From an uncultured Desulfobacteraceae bacterium (lineage in GTDB: Bacteria; Desulfobacterota; Desulfobacteria; Desulfobacterales; UBA5852), in NCBI GenBank assembly GCA_913060875.1, contig CAJXSL010000009.1, positions 168,359 through 232,358 on the forward strand: a DNA stretch of 64,000 bases. Direction: 5' to 3'. This document shows positions 45,083 through 54,136 of this stretch, in pieces. Each line of letters opens with the position of its first letter. Positions within the stretch are counted from its first letter, which is position 1. The position numbers and the translations under genes are program-made. The notes beneath the pieces were generated by a model. The model saw nothing but the letters and a program-made list of their open reading frames with translations, was not told the origin of the DNA and searched no databases.

Positions 45083-45255
45083 CTAAAAATCCTCGACGAA
45101 CAAGTCGACATCCTGTTATGTGTATTGATTAACGCCCAGCCAGCAGGCCCGTTTTACTTTTGGCAAAAGGCAATGCTGATCAGGCGCAAACCTGTTTCAG
45201 ACGGCCACTTATTACGCTTATCAATTCAGCCTTGTCAAGCGACAAACGCCGGTGT

Positions 45256-46956
45256 TTATTTACCTGCCAGCATCTCGCGGGCATGGTCCAGCGTCTTTGG
45301 GGTTATTTTGACGCCACCAAGCATACGGGCCATTTCTTCCAGGCGCTCGTCTGCATCGAGGGGATCGATTGTGGTACGGGTACGGCCCCGGCTGACCGAT
45401 TTTGAAATTTTGTAATGCTGAGCACCAAATTTGGCAATCTGGGGCAGGTGGGTAATGCAAACCACCTGGTGATGGGCTGCCAGCGCCATCAATTTTTGCC
45501 CGACAATTTCCGCAATGCCACCGCCGATGCCGGCATCCACCTCATCAAAAATAATGGTCTCGAGAGAACCGGAGGCCGCCAGGATGGCCTTGAGGGCCAA
45601 CACCACCCTTGATAGTTCCCCCCCGGACGCAATGGCGGCTAACGGCTTTAACTTTTCCCCCACGTTGGGAGCGATCATGAAAACCGCCCGTTCCGTGCCG
45701 CGTTCATCGGCCCGGCAACCGTCGACGGTCAGGAATTCCGGAGTATGCGCATCCGCTGCAACGGACTCCAGGGCCACCTTGAATCGCGTCCCCGGCATCT
45801 TTAAAGATTCCAACTCGTCAGCGATGGCCTGGGCCAGTTCTTCCGCCACGGCCTGACGACGATCGTGCAAATCACGGGCGGCGGCCTGCAGGCGGTCATG
45901 GCATTGTTGCAAACGTTCATCCAAAGCATCAATCTGGTCGCCCAGGTTTTCCAGACCGGCCAGGTCGGTCCGGATTTTATCGTATTGGGATAAAACGTCG
46001 TCCAGGGAGCCCCCGTATTTCCGCTTGATCCGATTCAGGATATCCAGGCGGGCTTCCACTTCCTCCAAGCGGTGCTCGTCCCCTTCCACCTGGCGCAGGT
46101 AGCGGCGCAACCCTTCGACCACATCCTCCACCAGGTAGGAAATTTCCGCCACCCGCTCAGTGGGTGCATTGAGATCACTATCAATGGCCGTAGCGGTTTC
46201 CAGCTGCTGGTGTATGGTCCCCAAACGATCCGTCACCGCATCCTGAGCACCGTAAAGGGATTCCACACAGTGGTGCACCGTCTGCATCAGGGTCTGGGCA
46301 TTGCGCAAGCGACGGTGCTCCTGTTCCAGTCGTTCATCCTCGCCGGGAACCAATTGGGCGGCTTCGAGTTCCGCTTTCTGGAACTGCAGGAGTTCGCGCT
46401 GGTCATCCTGACGATCACGAAGGGTGCACAGTTCTTCGCGCCGCTCAAGAAGCGGGAGGATTTCCCGGTACAGGGCGCCAAAGGCTTCCCGTTGGCTCAT
46501 GAGGTTGCCGTATTGATCCAGCACATCCAGGTGGAAATCGTCTTTGAGAAGGGACTGATGGGCATGCTGGCTGGAAATACTGGCCAGATTTTCCGTAATG
46601 GCCTGGAGAACCTGCATGGTGGCCAGGCGACCATTGATGAAGATGCGGTGACGATCATGTCGTGAAATGATCCGGCGAATCAGGAGGCCCTCATCGGCCG
46701 GGTAGCCTTGCGCCGCCAGAATGTCGTTGACCGACGCTGAAGGGGATAATTCAAACAACGCTTCGAGCTCTGCCGAGTCCTCGCCCGTACGAATCAGTTT
46801 GGCTGTGGCCCGCCCCCCCAGCAGCAGTTTGACGGCATTGATAATAATGGACTTTCCGGCACCGGTTTCACCGCTCATGATGGTGAGCCCGGCATCAAAC
46901 TGCATCTGCAGGTCATCAATGATGGCGAAATTTTTTATGGAAAGATCACGAAGCAT
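45256..46956 (-). CDS. recN: DNA repair protein RecN
   Basis: RecN is an SMC-like ATPase that gathers broken DNA ends. The 566-residue product has MLRDLSIKNFAIIDDLQM and Walker A GETGAGKS at the start, two coiled-coil arms, the signature LSRVVLALKAILA and the Walker B region TIIFDEVDAGIGGGIAEIVG. The ATG used is the usual N-terminus of the family; a TTG 17 codons upstream also lacks a ribosome site. Confidence 0.95.
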   Translation of the reverse strand: MLRDLSIKNFAIIDDLQMQFDAGLTIMSGETGAGKSIIINAVKLLLGGRATAKLIRTGEDSAELEALFELSPSASVNDILAAQGYPADEGLLIRRIISRHDRHRIFINGRLATMQVLQAITENLASISSQHAHQSLLKDDFHLDVLDQYGNLMSQREAFGALYREILPLLERREELCTLRDRQDDQRELLQFQKAELEAAQLVPGEDERLEQEHRRLRNAQTLMQTVHHCVESLYGAQDAVTDRLGTIHQQLETATAIDSDLNAPTERVAEISYLVEDVVEGLRRYLRQVEGDEHRLEEVEARLDILNRIKRKYGGSLDDVLSQYDKIRTDLAGLENLGDQIDALDERLQQCHDRLQAAARDLHDRRQAVAEELAQAIADELESLKMPGTRFKVALESVAADAHTPEFLTVDGCRADERGTERAVFMIAPNVGEKLKPLAAIASGGELSRVVLALKAILAASGSLETIIFDEVDAGIGGGIAEIVGQKLMALAAHHQVVCITHLPQIAKFGAQHYKISKSVSRGRTRTTIDPLDADERLEEMARMLGGVKITPKTLDHAREMLAGK

Positions 46957-47199
46957 GGCGAGGGTGTCGGTATGGGCCGCTGGTTGTGCATTAACATAAG
47001 TTGCCAAAACGCCGGGGGCCGCCGCTGGTGTCGGGTACCGATTTCCAGTGTACTATGGCACAGCCGGTTTCCTTTGTAAAGCCGCCACCCATGGGGCTTT
47101 GCCGGATATTCCCGGCACCCCAATGCGGCCATCCTGCCCGGCCGGGGCAATCACCATTTGCATGGCGGCCGCCGGGCAGGGGTTCCGGTATGCCAACAG

Positions 47200-47787
47200 C
47201 TAGGCGGCCGCCTGATATCCCAATTCAAAGGCCTTGAGATTGGTATCCACGAAGGCGGCTTTGGTCCGGGTCTTGATCGCTTCACGCACCATGGCCGCGG
47301 TAACCGGAAGAATGCCGGTCTGACAAAGTGCGCCCAGCAGCACGATATTGACGGACATGATATTGCCGGCCGTGCGCGCCAGATCGGCCGCATCCAGTGC
47401 GATCAATCGGCCGGTTTTGGCCGCGATCAGGTCCTGTAATTGTTTCAGATCCGGATAGGTTCCCCGGCCGATGGACACTGTGAAAGGCGGCAGGGCCGCC
47501 ATATTGGTGATAACGGTGGTCTGCGGATTGCATTTGTTCAGGGCCCGTAAGGTCTCCGCGGGCTCGAAGCCCACCAGCACATCCGCCTCACCATCGGAGA
47601 TGATGGTGCTGCGGGCATCGCCAAATACCATAGCGGACTCCACCACACCCCCGCGCTGAGCCATGCCGTGAATTTCGCTCATCCGCACCGGAATATCGGC
47701 CATCAGGGCCGCCTCGCCCAGCACTTTCGATGCCAGCAGATTGCCCTGGCCGCCAACCGCGACAATAATCAAACGTGTCGGTTTCAT
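47200..47787 (-). CDS. iorB: Indolepyruvate oxidoreductase subunit beta
   Basis: The 195-residue beta (gamma-domain) subunit of the ferredoxin-dependent arylpyruvate oxidoreductase. Seen are GGQGNLLASKVLGEAAL, MSEIHGMAQRGGVVESAMVFG and a late NIVLLGALCQTG. With IorA it turns indolepyruvate or phenylpyruvate into the arylacetyl-CoA, reducing ferredoxin. AGGAG before ATG; 40 bp after iorA, clearly one operon. Confidence 0.95.
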   Translation of the reverse strand: MKPTRLIIVAVGGQGNLLASKVLGEAALMADIPVRMSEIHGMAQRGGVVESAMVFGDARSTIISDGEADVLVGFEPAETLRALNKCNPQTTVITNMAALPPFTVSIGRGTYPDLKQLQDLIAAKTGRLIALDAADLARTAGNIMSVNIVLLGALCQTGILPVTAAMVREAIKTRTKAAFVDTNLKAFELGYQAAA

Positions 47788-47827
47788 GATAGCTCCTCGT
47801 TCTTCGACCACAGCCTGGGTCAGGGGG

Positions 47828-49684
47828 TTATGATTTCGATTTCAGGGGCACGATGGCGTTTTCAGGACAGACTTGGGCGCAAAGCGCACAGCCGATGCAA
47901 ATATCGGCGTCGATGCGCACCCGGTCATCTTCGAGGTAAAACGCCGGACAACCCAGATCGTTGATACAGTCCCGGTGGTTGCGGCAGCGCTCCGACACCT
48001 GGAAAGGCTTGCCCCGCAATTGGCGCAGAGCCTTGGCGTACAGGGCACATTTTTCCTCGGCAATGACCACGGATACCCCTTCGAATGTCACGGCCTCGCG
48101 GATGGCGGCAATGCTCTTTTTGAGCTGATAGGGTCGAATCGTGGTGACATGCTGGACGCCGATGGCTTTTACCAGAGGTTCCAGCGCCACCTGGCCGTAT
48201 CCGTCCAGGTTCAGCTCCTGCATGTCGACGCCCGGGTTGGGCTGGTGCCCCGTCATGGCGGTCGTCCGGTTGTCCAGGATGATCAGGGTCAGGTCATGGT
48301 TGTTGAAGACCGCATTGATCAGTCCGGGAATGCCGGAGTGAAAAAAGGTGGAATCGCCGATAAACGACACCACCTTCTGGTCGGTGGCCTGGGCAAAACC
48401 TCCGGCGCTTCCGGTGGAAGCCCCCATGCAGATCACGAAGTCGCCCATGGATAACGGCGGCAGAAACCCGAGGGTATAGCACCCGATATCCGAGGGGTGA
48501 ATGACATCCAGGCCTTCGGTGGCCTTTTTGACGGCATAAAACGTTGCCCGATGGGAACAGCCCGCGCAGAGGGTGGGAGGCCGCTGGGGGATTTCCGGCA
48601 CGTCGGACAGATCCGGAACGGACGGCGGCGGGCAATCGATGCCGAAATAGTCTGCCAGTATCCGCCGCACCATGGCCGGGTCAAATTCGTACAGGCGGGA
48701 AAAAAGCGCCTGTCCTTTGCCCTTGATGGGCAGGGTAAGGCCCTTTTCCTGGGCAAACGCCTTGACCGCTTCCTCGAGATAGGGCTCGCCTTCTTCCACC
48801 ACCAGGACCTTCTCACACGCCGCCAGGAAGGTACCGATGCGTTCGGCCGGGAGGGGGTGGGAAAACCCGATCCGCAAGATACGCACCTTGTCCTCGATGC
48901 CGAGATCGTGAATGGCGTCGGCAACGTAAGTGTAACTGACACCGTTGCAGACGATGCCCCATGAACCGCCGCCTTCCTCGAAATTATAGGGGCTTTCCTC
49001 AGCCAGGGCTTCCGCCCGGGTAATATTGTCCAGCAGGCGGGCATGCAATCGCCGGCTTACGGCCGGCACGGTCACGTAGCTGAAGGGGTCCTTCTCGAAA
49101 TGCCCTTTGGTACGGGGAGGAACAAGGGCGCCCAACGTGACCACCGCGTTGGAATGGTTGATGCGTGTGGTGGTACGCAAAATCACCGGTTCCCCAAGGG
49201 TTTCCGACAATTCAAACGCCGCCGGCACCATGGCCTTGGCCTCTTCCACCGACGACGGCTCGAGGATCGGAAGTCCCGAAAGCTTGCCGTAATAGCGGTT
49301 GTCCTGTTCGTTCTGACTGGAAAACATATACGGATCGTCAGCCGAAATAATCACCAGGCCGGCGCGGGTACCGACATAGGCAAGGGTCATGAGCGCATCG
49401 GCAGCCACATTGACGCCGACATGCTTCATCATGCACATGCTGCGCAGGCCGGAATTGGCCGCCGCGGCGGCGACTTCCAGGGCCACTTTCTCGTTGGTAC
49501 TGTATTCGAAATATAAATCCGTTTCCTGAGCGATTTGAAAAAGATTGAGGGATATTTCCGAAGATGGCGTCCCCGGATAGGTGGAAGCGAAGGCAACGCC
49601 GGCCTCCAGAGCCCCGCGGGCGATGGCTTCATTACCCAGCAGGAGCACTTTCTGCCCGGCCTGGTCTGCTAGCAATTTGTGCAT
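47828..49684 (-). CDS. iorA: Indolepyruvate:ferredoxin oxidoreductase subunit alpha
   Basis: This 618-residue thiamine diphosphate enzyme has the pyrimidine-binding domain at the N-terminus (GNEAIARGALEAGVAFASTYPGTPSSEI), a TPP diphosphate domain (DIGCYTLG, then GASTGSAGGFAQA and FIGDSTFFHSG) and a C-terminal ferredoxin domain with cysteines in CRNHRDCINDLGC and CIGCALCAQVCPENA. It oxidises aryl pyruvates from aromatic amino acids. The ribosome site AAAGGA is seven bases upstream. Confidence 0.96.
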   Translation of the reverse strand: MHKLLADQAGQKVLLLGNEAIARGALEAGVAFASTYPGTPSSEISLNLFQIAQETDLYFEYSTNEKVALEVAAAAANSGLRSMCMMKHVGVNVAADALMTLAYVGTRAGLVIISADDPYMFSSQNEQDNRYYGKLSGLPILEPSSVEEAKAMVPAAFELSETLGEPVILRTTTRINHSNAVVTLGALVPPRTKGHFEKDPFSYVTVPAVSRRLHARLLDNITRAEALAEESPYNFEEGGGSWGIVCNGVSYTYVADAIHDLGIEDKVRILRIGFSHPLPAERIGTFLAACEKVLVVEEGEPYLEEAVKAFAQEKGLTLPIKGKGQALFSRLYEFDPAMVRRILADYFGIDCPPPSVPDLSDVPEIPQRPPTLCAGCSHRATFYAVKKATEGLDVIHPSDIGCYTLGFLPPLSMGDFVICMGASTGSAGGFAQATDQKVVSFIGDSTFFHSGIPGLINAVFNNHDLTLIILDNRTTAMTGHQPNPGVDMQELNLDGYGQVALEPLVKAIGVQHVTTIRPYQLKKSIAAIREAVTFEGVSVVIAEEKCALYAKALRQLRGKPFQVSERCRNHRDCINDLGCPAFYLEDDRVRIDADICIGCALCAQVCPENAIVPLKSKS

Positions 49685-49938
49685 GGCAAATCCTTTTCTT
49701 TAAAGACAAACATCGGATCGGACGGGTGCAACCGCATCCCGAACACCAAAAGGGGGTCCTGCATAAAGCCTATCGTTTATATCAGCACCGATTCCGCTGT
49801 AAAGCCCTTTCTCAATACGGCTCATCCAACTCGAAGGGCGGCAAACCGGTTGAAACCACTTTACAAAGCCAATGGGGTGATATAGAGATAAGGATTTCTT
49901 CGATCGTCAAACGAGCGTGTAGCAAAGCGAGCACAATA
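49685..49938. other. Divergent intergenic region iorA-rdgB
   Basis: About 250 bp between divergent genes. Promoters for both must lie here, but none could be assigned with confidence. Confidence 0.35.
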
Positions 49939-50607
49939 ATGGAACAGCCCCTCGTCCTTGTCCTGGCAACCCGCAATGCGGGCAAAACGTCTGAAATCCG
50001 GGATCTTTTGAAGGATTTCCCCATCGAAATCCGCAATCTGGATGATTTCGGTCCCATACCGGAAATTGAGGAAGACGGGGCGACGTTTGATGAAAACGCG
50101 TATAAAAAGGCTCATTTTGCCGCCCGCGTTCTGGGGTTTCCAGCCCTGGCCGACGATTCCGGACTGTTAGTCACCGCGCTGGAGGGTGCTCCGGGGGTTT
50201 ACTCCGCCCGCTATGCCGGTCCGGATGCAACCGACGCGGACCGGTGCCATAAACTCTTGCAAGCCATGGAAGGCCAATCGGACCGGACGGCCGCCTTTGA
50301 GTGCGTGATCTCCATTGCCGTGCCCGAAGGGCCGGCCCTGACTTACGAGGCCCGCTGTGAGGGCCAGATCACCCACCAACCGACGGGTGAAAAGGGGTTT
50401 GGCTACGATCCGATCTTTTTTTATCCCCCGCTCAATAAAACGTTCGCCGAAATGACCATGGCTGAAAAAAGCACCGTCAGCCACCGGGGACTGGCCTTGC
50501 GGGAGCTGCAAGCCGAATTCGACAAAGTCCTGATTTGGATCCGGCAGCATATGCCGGTGGTCATCCGCACCGCTTGCGTTACCGACGATGGATCCGACCC
50601 GGCCTAA
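49939..50607 (+). CDS. rdgB: XTP/dITP diphosphatase (RdgB/HAM1 family)
   Basis: The enzyme clears inosine and xanthosine triphosphates from the nucleotide pool. Signature segments are VLATRNAGKTSEI at the N-terminus, LADDSGLLVTALEGAPGVYSARYAG and GEKGFGYDPIFFYP, and the C-terminal SHRGLALREL. 222 residues, with a short extra tail. The start was placed at the family's usual position; longer in-frame extensions run through iorA antisense and are not credible. Confidence 0.95.
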   Translation: MEQPLVLVLATRNAGKTSEIRDLLKDFPIEIRNLDDFGPIPEIEEDGATFDENAYKKAHFAARVLGFPALADDSGLLVTALEGAPGVYSARYAGPDATDADRCHKLLQAMEGQSDRTAAFECVISIAVPEGPALTYEARCEGQITHQPTGEKGFGYDPIFFYPPLNKTFAEMTMAEKSTVSHRGLALRELQAEFDKVLIWIRQHMPVVIRTACVTDDGSDPA

Positions 50608-50730
50608 ACCCCGGCGGACCGCCGCGCAGCCGTTTGAGCGGCAACACGATCCCATGAATGAAACTGCCATGCTACATCACGCGCCGAAAATCGATCCTTA
50701 CCCCAATCATCCGTCTGCAGGGAGACTCGT

Positions 50731-52704
50731 ATGACCCCAAAAAGCAAAAGTTTTGATATCGCGCAGGTGCTCGGCCGCATCGAAACCGAGGCGGCGGCCC
50801 GGGAACTTTTCGAAACGCGCCTGGCGGCCGACCAACTTGCCAAAATCCAGCAGATCCAAACGCCGTCCATTTTGGTAAAAATTGCCAATGCCATTGCCAT
50901 CTGCAATCCGTCCGCTATTTTTGTCAACGCCGGCACGGCGGAAGACCGCGCTTGGATCAAGCAGCACGCGTTGGATAAAGGCGAAGAAAGCGCCCTCCCC
51001 ATGCCGGATCACACCATCCATTACGACCTCAAGCAGGAGCAGGGCCGCATTATCGACAGAACCTATTACATTGCGGATGCGGATGAAGCGGTCAGTTCCC
51101 TGGCGCTGAAAAAACTGCGGGACGATGCCCTGGAAGAAATCAAACAGGAAATGGGTGCCATCATGCAGGGGATGACCATGATCATCGGCTTCTATATCCG
51201 GGGCCCGGTGGGCGCGCCGGTCTCCAATCCCGCCCTGGAAATTACCAGTTCCGCCTATGTCGCCCACAGCGCCGAAATCCTCTACCGCAATGCCTTCAGC
51301 CAATTCGACCAAGAAGTCGCACGCCAGGGCCATTTTTACACCAACATCCACAGCGAAGGTTTGAATCGCCCGGAAGATCTTCCGCATGCCCGGGTGTTTA
51401 TGGACCGCAAACATCGGACGACCTACAGCTTCAAATGCACCTATGCCGGCAACACGCTGCTGCTCAAAAAAGGCAACCACCGCTTTTCAGTGGATCGCTC
51501 GGTCTACGAAAAACGCGGATGCGAGCTGGCCGAGCACATGTTTATCACCGGCATTGACGGCCCCAACGGCCGGATCACCTGGGTCACCGGAGCAGCCCCC
51601 AGCGGCTGCGGCAAAACCACCACCGCCATGGCCGGCAATCATTTCGTCGGGGATGATTTGGCCCAGATGTGGATCGCCGAGGACGGCGCCATCCGTTCGA
51701 CCAATCCGGAATGCGGTATTTTCGGCATCGTCGAGGACGTTAACCGGGATGGGGATCCCATGCTGATGCATTGCCTGCGGGAAGAATGTACGGAAGTCAT
51801 CTGGACCAATGTCCTCATCGACGACAACGGCATACCGCATTGGAAAGGCAACGGCGAAGACCACCCCGCCAAAGGGACGAATTTCCAGGGCGCCTGGGAG
51901 AACGGCATGACCGATACCGACGGCAAGCCAATCCCCATCTCCCATCCCAACGCCCGCTGCACCTTGTCCTCCACGGCCCTGGGCAATTATTCCGCAAGTG
52001 CGGAAGACCCGGCCGGTGTGGAAACCCGCGTCATCACCTACAGCGGACGCGACAGCAACACCATGCCGCCCGTCTGGGCGGCCCGCAATGCTGATGAGGG
52101 CGTTGTGATCGGCGCCTGTATCGTTTCCGCCGCCACGGCCACCGAAGTTGGAGCGACCGGCGTCAAGCGCGCGCCCTGGGCCAACGCGCCGTTTATTCCC
52201 GGCGCGCTGGGGGACTATATGGAGGCCCAGTTCCAATTTTTCGGCAGTGACCGTATCGCCGCCAACAAACGACCGGTGATGGCCGGATTGAACTACTTCC
52301 TCACCCATGAAGCGCGGGGCGGAAACAGCAACAAACTGTTAGGTGAAAAACGCGATGTCAAGGTATGGCTGGCCTGGCTCGAACGGCGGGCCCACGCCGA
52401 AGTGGACGCCATTGAGACGCCCATCGGCTATCTGCCCCTCTATGCCGACCTGCAAAAGCTGTTCAGCCAAATCATTGCCAAGGACTACCCGGAAGCCCTC
52501 TACAATCAGCAATTTTCTTTGTATATCGACAATATCCTGGCGCGTATCCAACTCCAGATCGACGCCTACCGCAAAGAAGCGGACATTCCAGCCAAATTGT
52601 TCGAAGTTCTGGAATACCAGCAGGACAGGTTGGCCGCCCTGAAGCAACAGTACGGCCCCATTGTAACGCCTGCCCAGCTCATCGCTGCCGACACCAACCG
52701 GTAA
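50731..52704 (+). CDS. pckG: Phosphoenolpyruvate carboxykinase, GTP type
   Basis: This enzyme interconverts oxaloacetate and PEP using GTP/GDP. The 657-residue length and the kinase-1a loop APSGCGKTT (about residues 289-297, with the active-site Cys293) fit the GTP family, as do the FVGDDLAQM and NPECGIFGIVEDVN segments. The loop differs from the common FPSACGKTN, so this is a divergent branch. It serves gluconeogenesis from C2/C3 units. Ribosome site GGGAGAC is near the ATG. A very strong hairpin follows. Confidence 0.93.
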   Translation: MTPKSKSFDIAQVLGRIETEAAARELFETRLAADQLAKIQQIQTPSILVKIANAIAICNPSAIFVNAGTAEDRAWIKQHALDKGEESALPMPDHTIHYDLKQEQGRIIDRTYYIADADEAVSSLALKKLRDDALEEIKQEMGAIMQGMTMIIGFYIRGPVGAPVSNPALEITSSAYVAHSAEILYRNAFSQFDQEVARQGHFYTNIHSEGLNRPEDLPHARVFMDRKHRTTYSFKCTYAGNTLLLKKGNHRFSVDRSVYEKRGCELAEHMFITGIDGPNGRITWVTGAAPSGCGKTTTAMAGNHFVGDDLAQMWIAEDGAIRSTNPECGIFGIVEDVNRDGDPMLMHCLREECTEVIWTNVLIDDNGIPHWKGNGEDHPAKGTNFQGAWENGMTDTDGKPIPISHPNARCTLSSTALGNYSASAEDPAGVETRVITYSGRDSNTMPPVWAARNADEGVVIGACIVSAATATEVGATGVKRAPWANAPFIPGALGDYMEAQFQFFGSDRIAANKRPVMAGLNYFLTHEARGGNSNKLLGEKRDVKVWLAWLERRAHAEVDAIETPIGYLPLYADLQKLFSQIIAKDYPEALYNQQFSLYIDNILARIQLQIDAYRKEADIPAKLFEVLEYQQDRLAALKQQYGPIVTPAQLIAADTNR

Positions 52705-52714
52705 CGCCCTATGC

Positions 52715-52760
52715 CCACAACCATGGGGCCGGTTCGCCCGCCGGCCCCATGGTTGTGGTT
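52715..52760 (+). terminator. Long perfect terminator hairpin after pckG
   Basis: CCACAACCATGGGGCCGG and its exact complement form an 18-bp stem with an 8-nt loop, ten bases after the pckG stop. Only TT then CCCC follows, so it may stabilise the mRNA end as much as terminate. Confidence 0.75.
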
Positions 52761-52792
52761 CCCCATACCATCGACAGGTTGCTTGACAAACC

Positions 52793-54034
52793 ATGACCAC
52801 CACCTCCTATTTCAAAGTGATTGCCAGCCGCCGCATGCTGGTGGCCTTGATTATGGGATTCTCCGCCGGTCTGCCGCTGTTGCTGACCATCGGGGTCTTG
52901 CAGGCCTGGATGAAAGATGCCGGCGTCGATCTGACGGTTATCGGACTGATGAACCTGGTACAGATTCCCTATACCTGGAAATTCCTGTGGGCCCCGCTGC
53001 TCGATCGCTATGCCATCCCCTTTCTGGGACGCCGCAGGGGCTGGCTCATGATGGCTCAGCTGGCGTTGATCGCTTCGATCATCGGTCTGGGCCTGTCCAA
53101 CCCCCGGGACAATTTCGGCCTCATGGCCCTCATGGCCTGCCTGGTCGCTTTTTTCAGCGCCACCCAGGATATCGTCATCGATGCCTATCGCCGCGAGGAC
53201 CTGCCGGACGAAGAGTTGGGTCTGGGCTCCTCTCTCTATATCTACGGCTATCGCCTGGGCATGCTGCTGGCCGGTGGCGGCGGTCTTATCATGGCCGATC
53301 ACATGCCGTTTTCCCAGGTATACGGCATCATGGCGCTTTGCCTCCTGCCCTGTCTGATTACCACCTGGCTGACGCCGGAACCGCCGGCCGTAGAGGGCAC
53401 GCCGACCACCTTGAAAGAAGCCGTGGTCGCCCCTCTGGTGGAGTACCTCCAGCGACCGGAAGCCTTGTGGATGCTGAGCTTTATTCTTTTCTACAAAATC
53501 GGCGACAGCATGGCCAGTGCCATCAGCACACCATTTTACCTCGACATCGGCTTTTCCAAATCCGAGGTGGGTACGGTGGTGAAACTCTTCGGCTTCTGGG
53601 CCACCATTGCGGGTGCCGGCATCGGCGGGATCACGATCTTGCGACTGGGAATTTCACGTTGCCTGTGGATTTTCGGTATTCTGCAGGCGCTTTCAACGGC
53701 CTGTTTTGCGATACTGGCCAGGGTGGGGGAGCATCTGCCCACACTGGCCGGCGTGATTGCCTTTGAGAACCTCAGCAGCGGCATGGGCACCTCCGCCTTT
53801 GTGGCCTTCATGGCCAGTATAACCAACAAAAAATTCACCGCCACCCAGTATGCACTGCTCAGCAGCCTGATGGGCATTCCCCGCGTCTTCGCCTCCGCTC
53901 CAACGGGTTTTATGGCCAAGGCCATGGGCTGGGAAGGCTTTTTCATCTTCTGCACGCTGATCGCCCTTCCCGGTTTGCTGATGTTGATGAAATTCGCCCC
54001 GTGGCAGGGAACCCGACCGGTTTCTGTGCGATAA
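52793..54034 (+). CDS. MFS permease, AmpG-like
   Basis: The 413-residue protein has about twelve hydrophobic segments. It shows AmpG-family features: GFSAGLPLLLTIGVLQAWMKDAGV, FLWAPLLDRY between helices 2 and 3, and SATQDIVIDAYR in helix 4. AmpG imports anhydro-muropeptides for cell-wall recycling. The family also contains acetyl-CoA transporter relatives, so the substrate is inferred. Confidence 0.9.
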   Translation: MTTTSYFKVIASRRMLVALIMGFSAGLPLLLTIGVLQAWMKDAGVDLTVIGLMNLVQIPYTWKFLWAPLLDRYAIPFLGRRRGWLMMAQLALIASIIGLGLSNPRDNFGLMALMACLVAFFSATQDIVIDAYRREDLPDEELGLGSSLYIYGYRLGMLLAGGGGLIMADHMPFSQVYGIMALCLLPCLITTWLTPEPPAVEGTPTTLKEAVVAPLVEYLQRPEALWMLSFILFYKIGDSMASAISTPFYLDIGFSKSEVGTVVKLFGFWATIAGAGIGGITILRLGISRCLWIFGILQALSTACFAILARVGEHLPTLAGVIAFENLSSGMGTSAFVAFMASITNKKFTATQYALLSSLMGIPRVFASAPTGFMAKAMGWEGFFIFCTLIALPGLLMLMKFAPWQGTRPVSVR

Positions 54035-54136
54035 AGACCGGGGGTAGGCATTCTCCCCGGCAATGATTAAGGTATTGAAATGAAGCGGCCCCTGGTGCAC
54101 CGCGCCTAATATCCCCAAGAAAGAAACGTTTCACCC

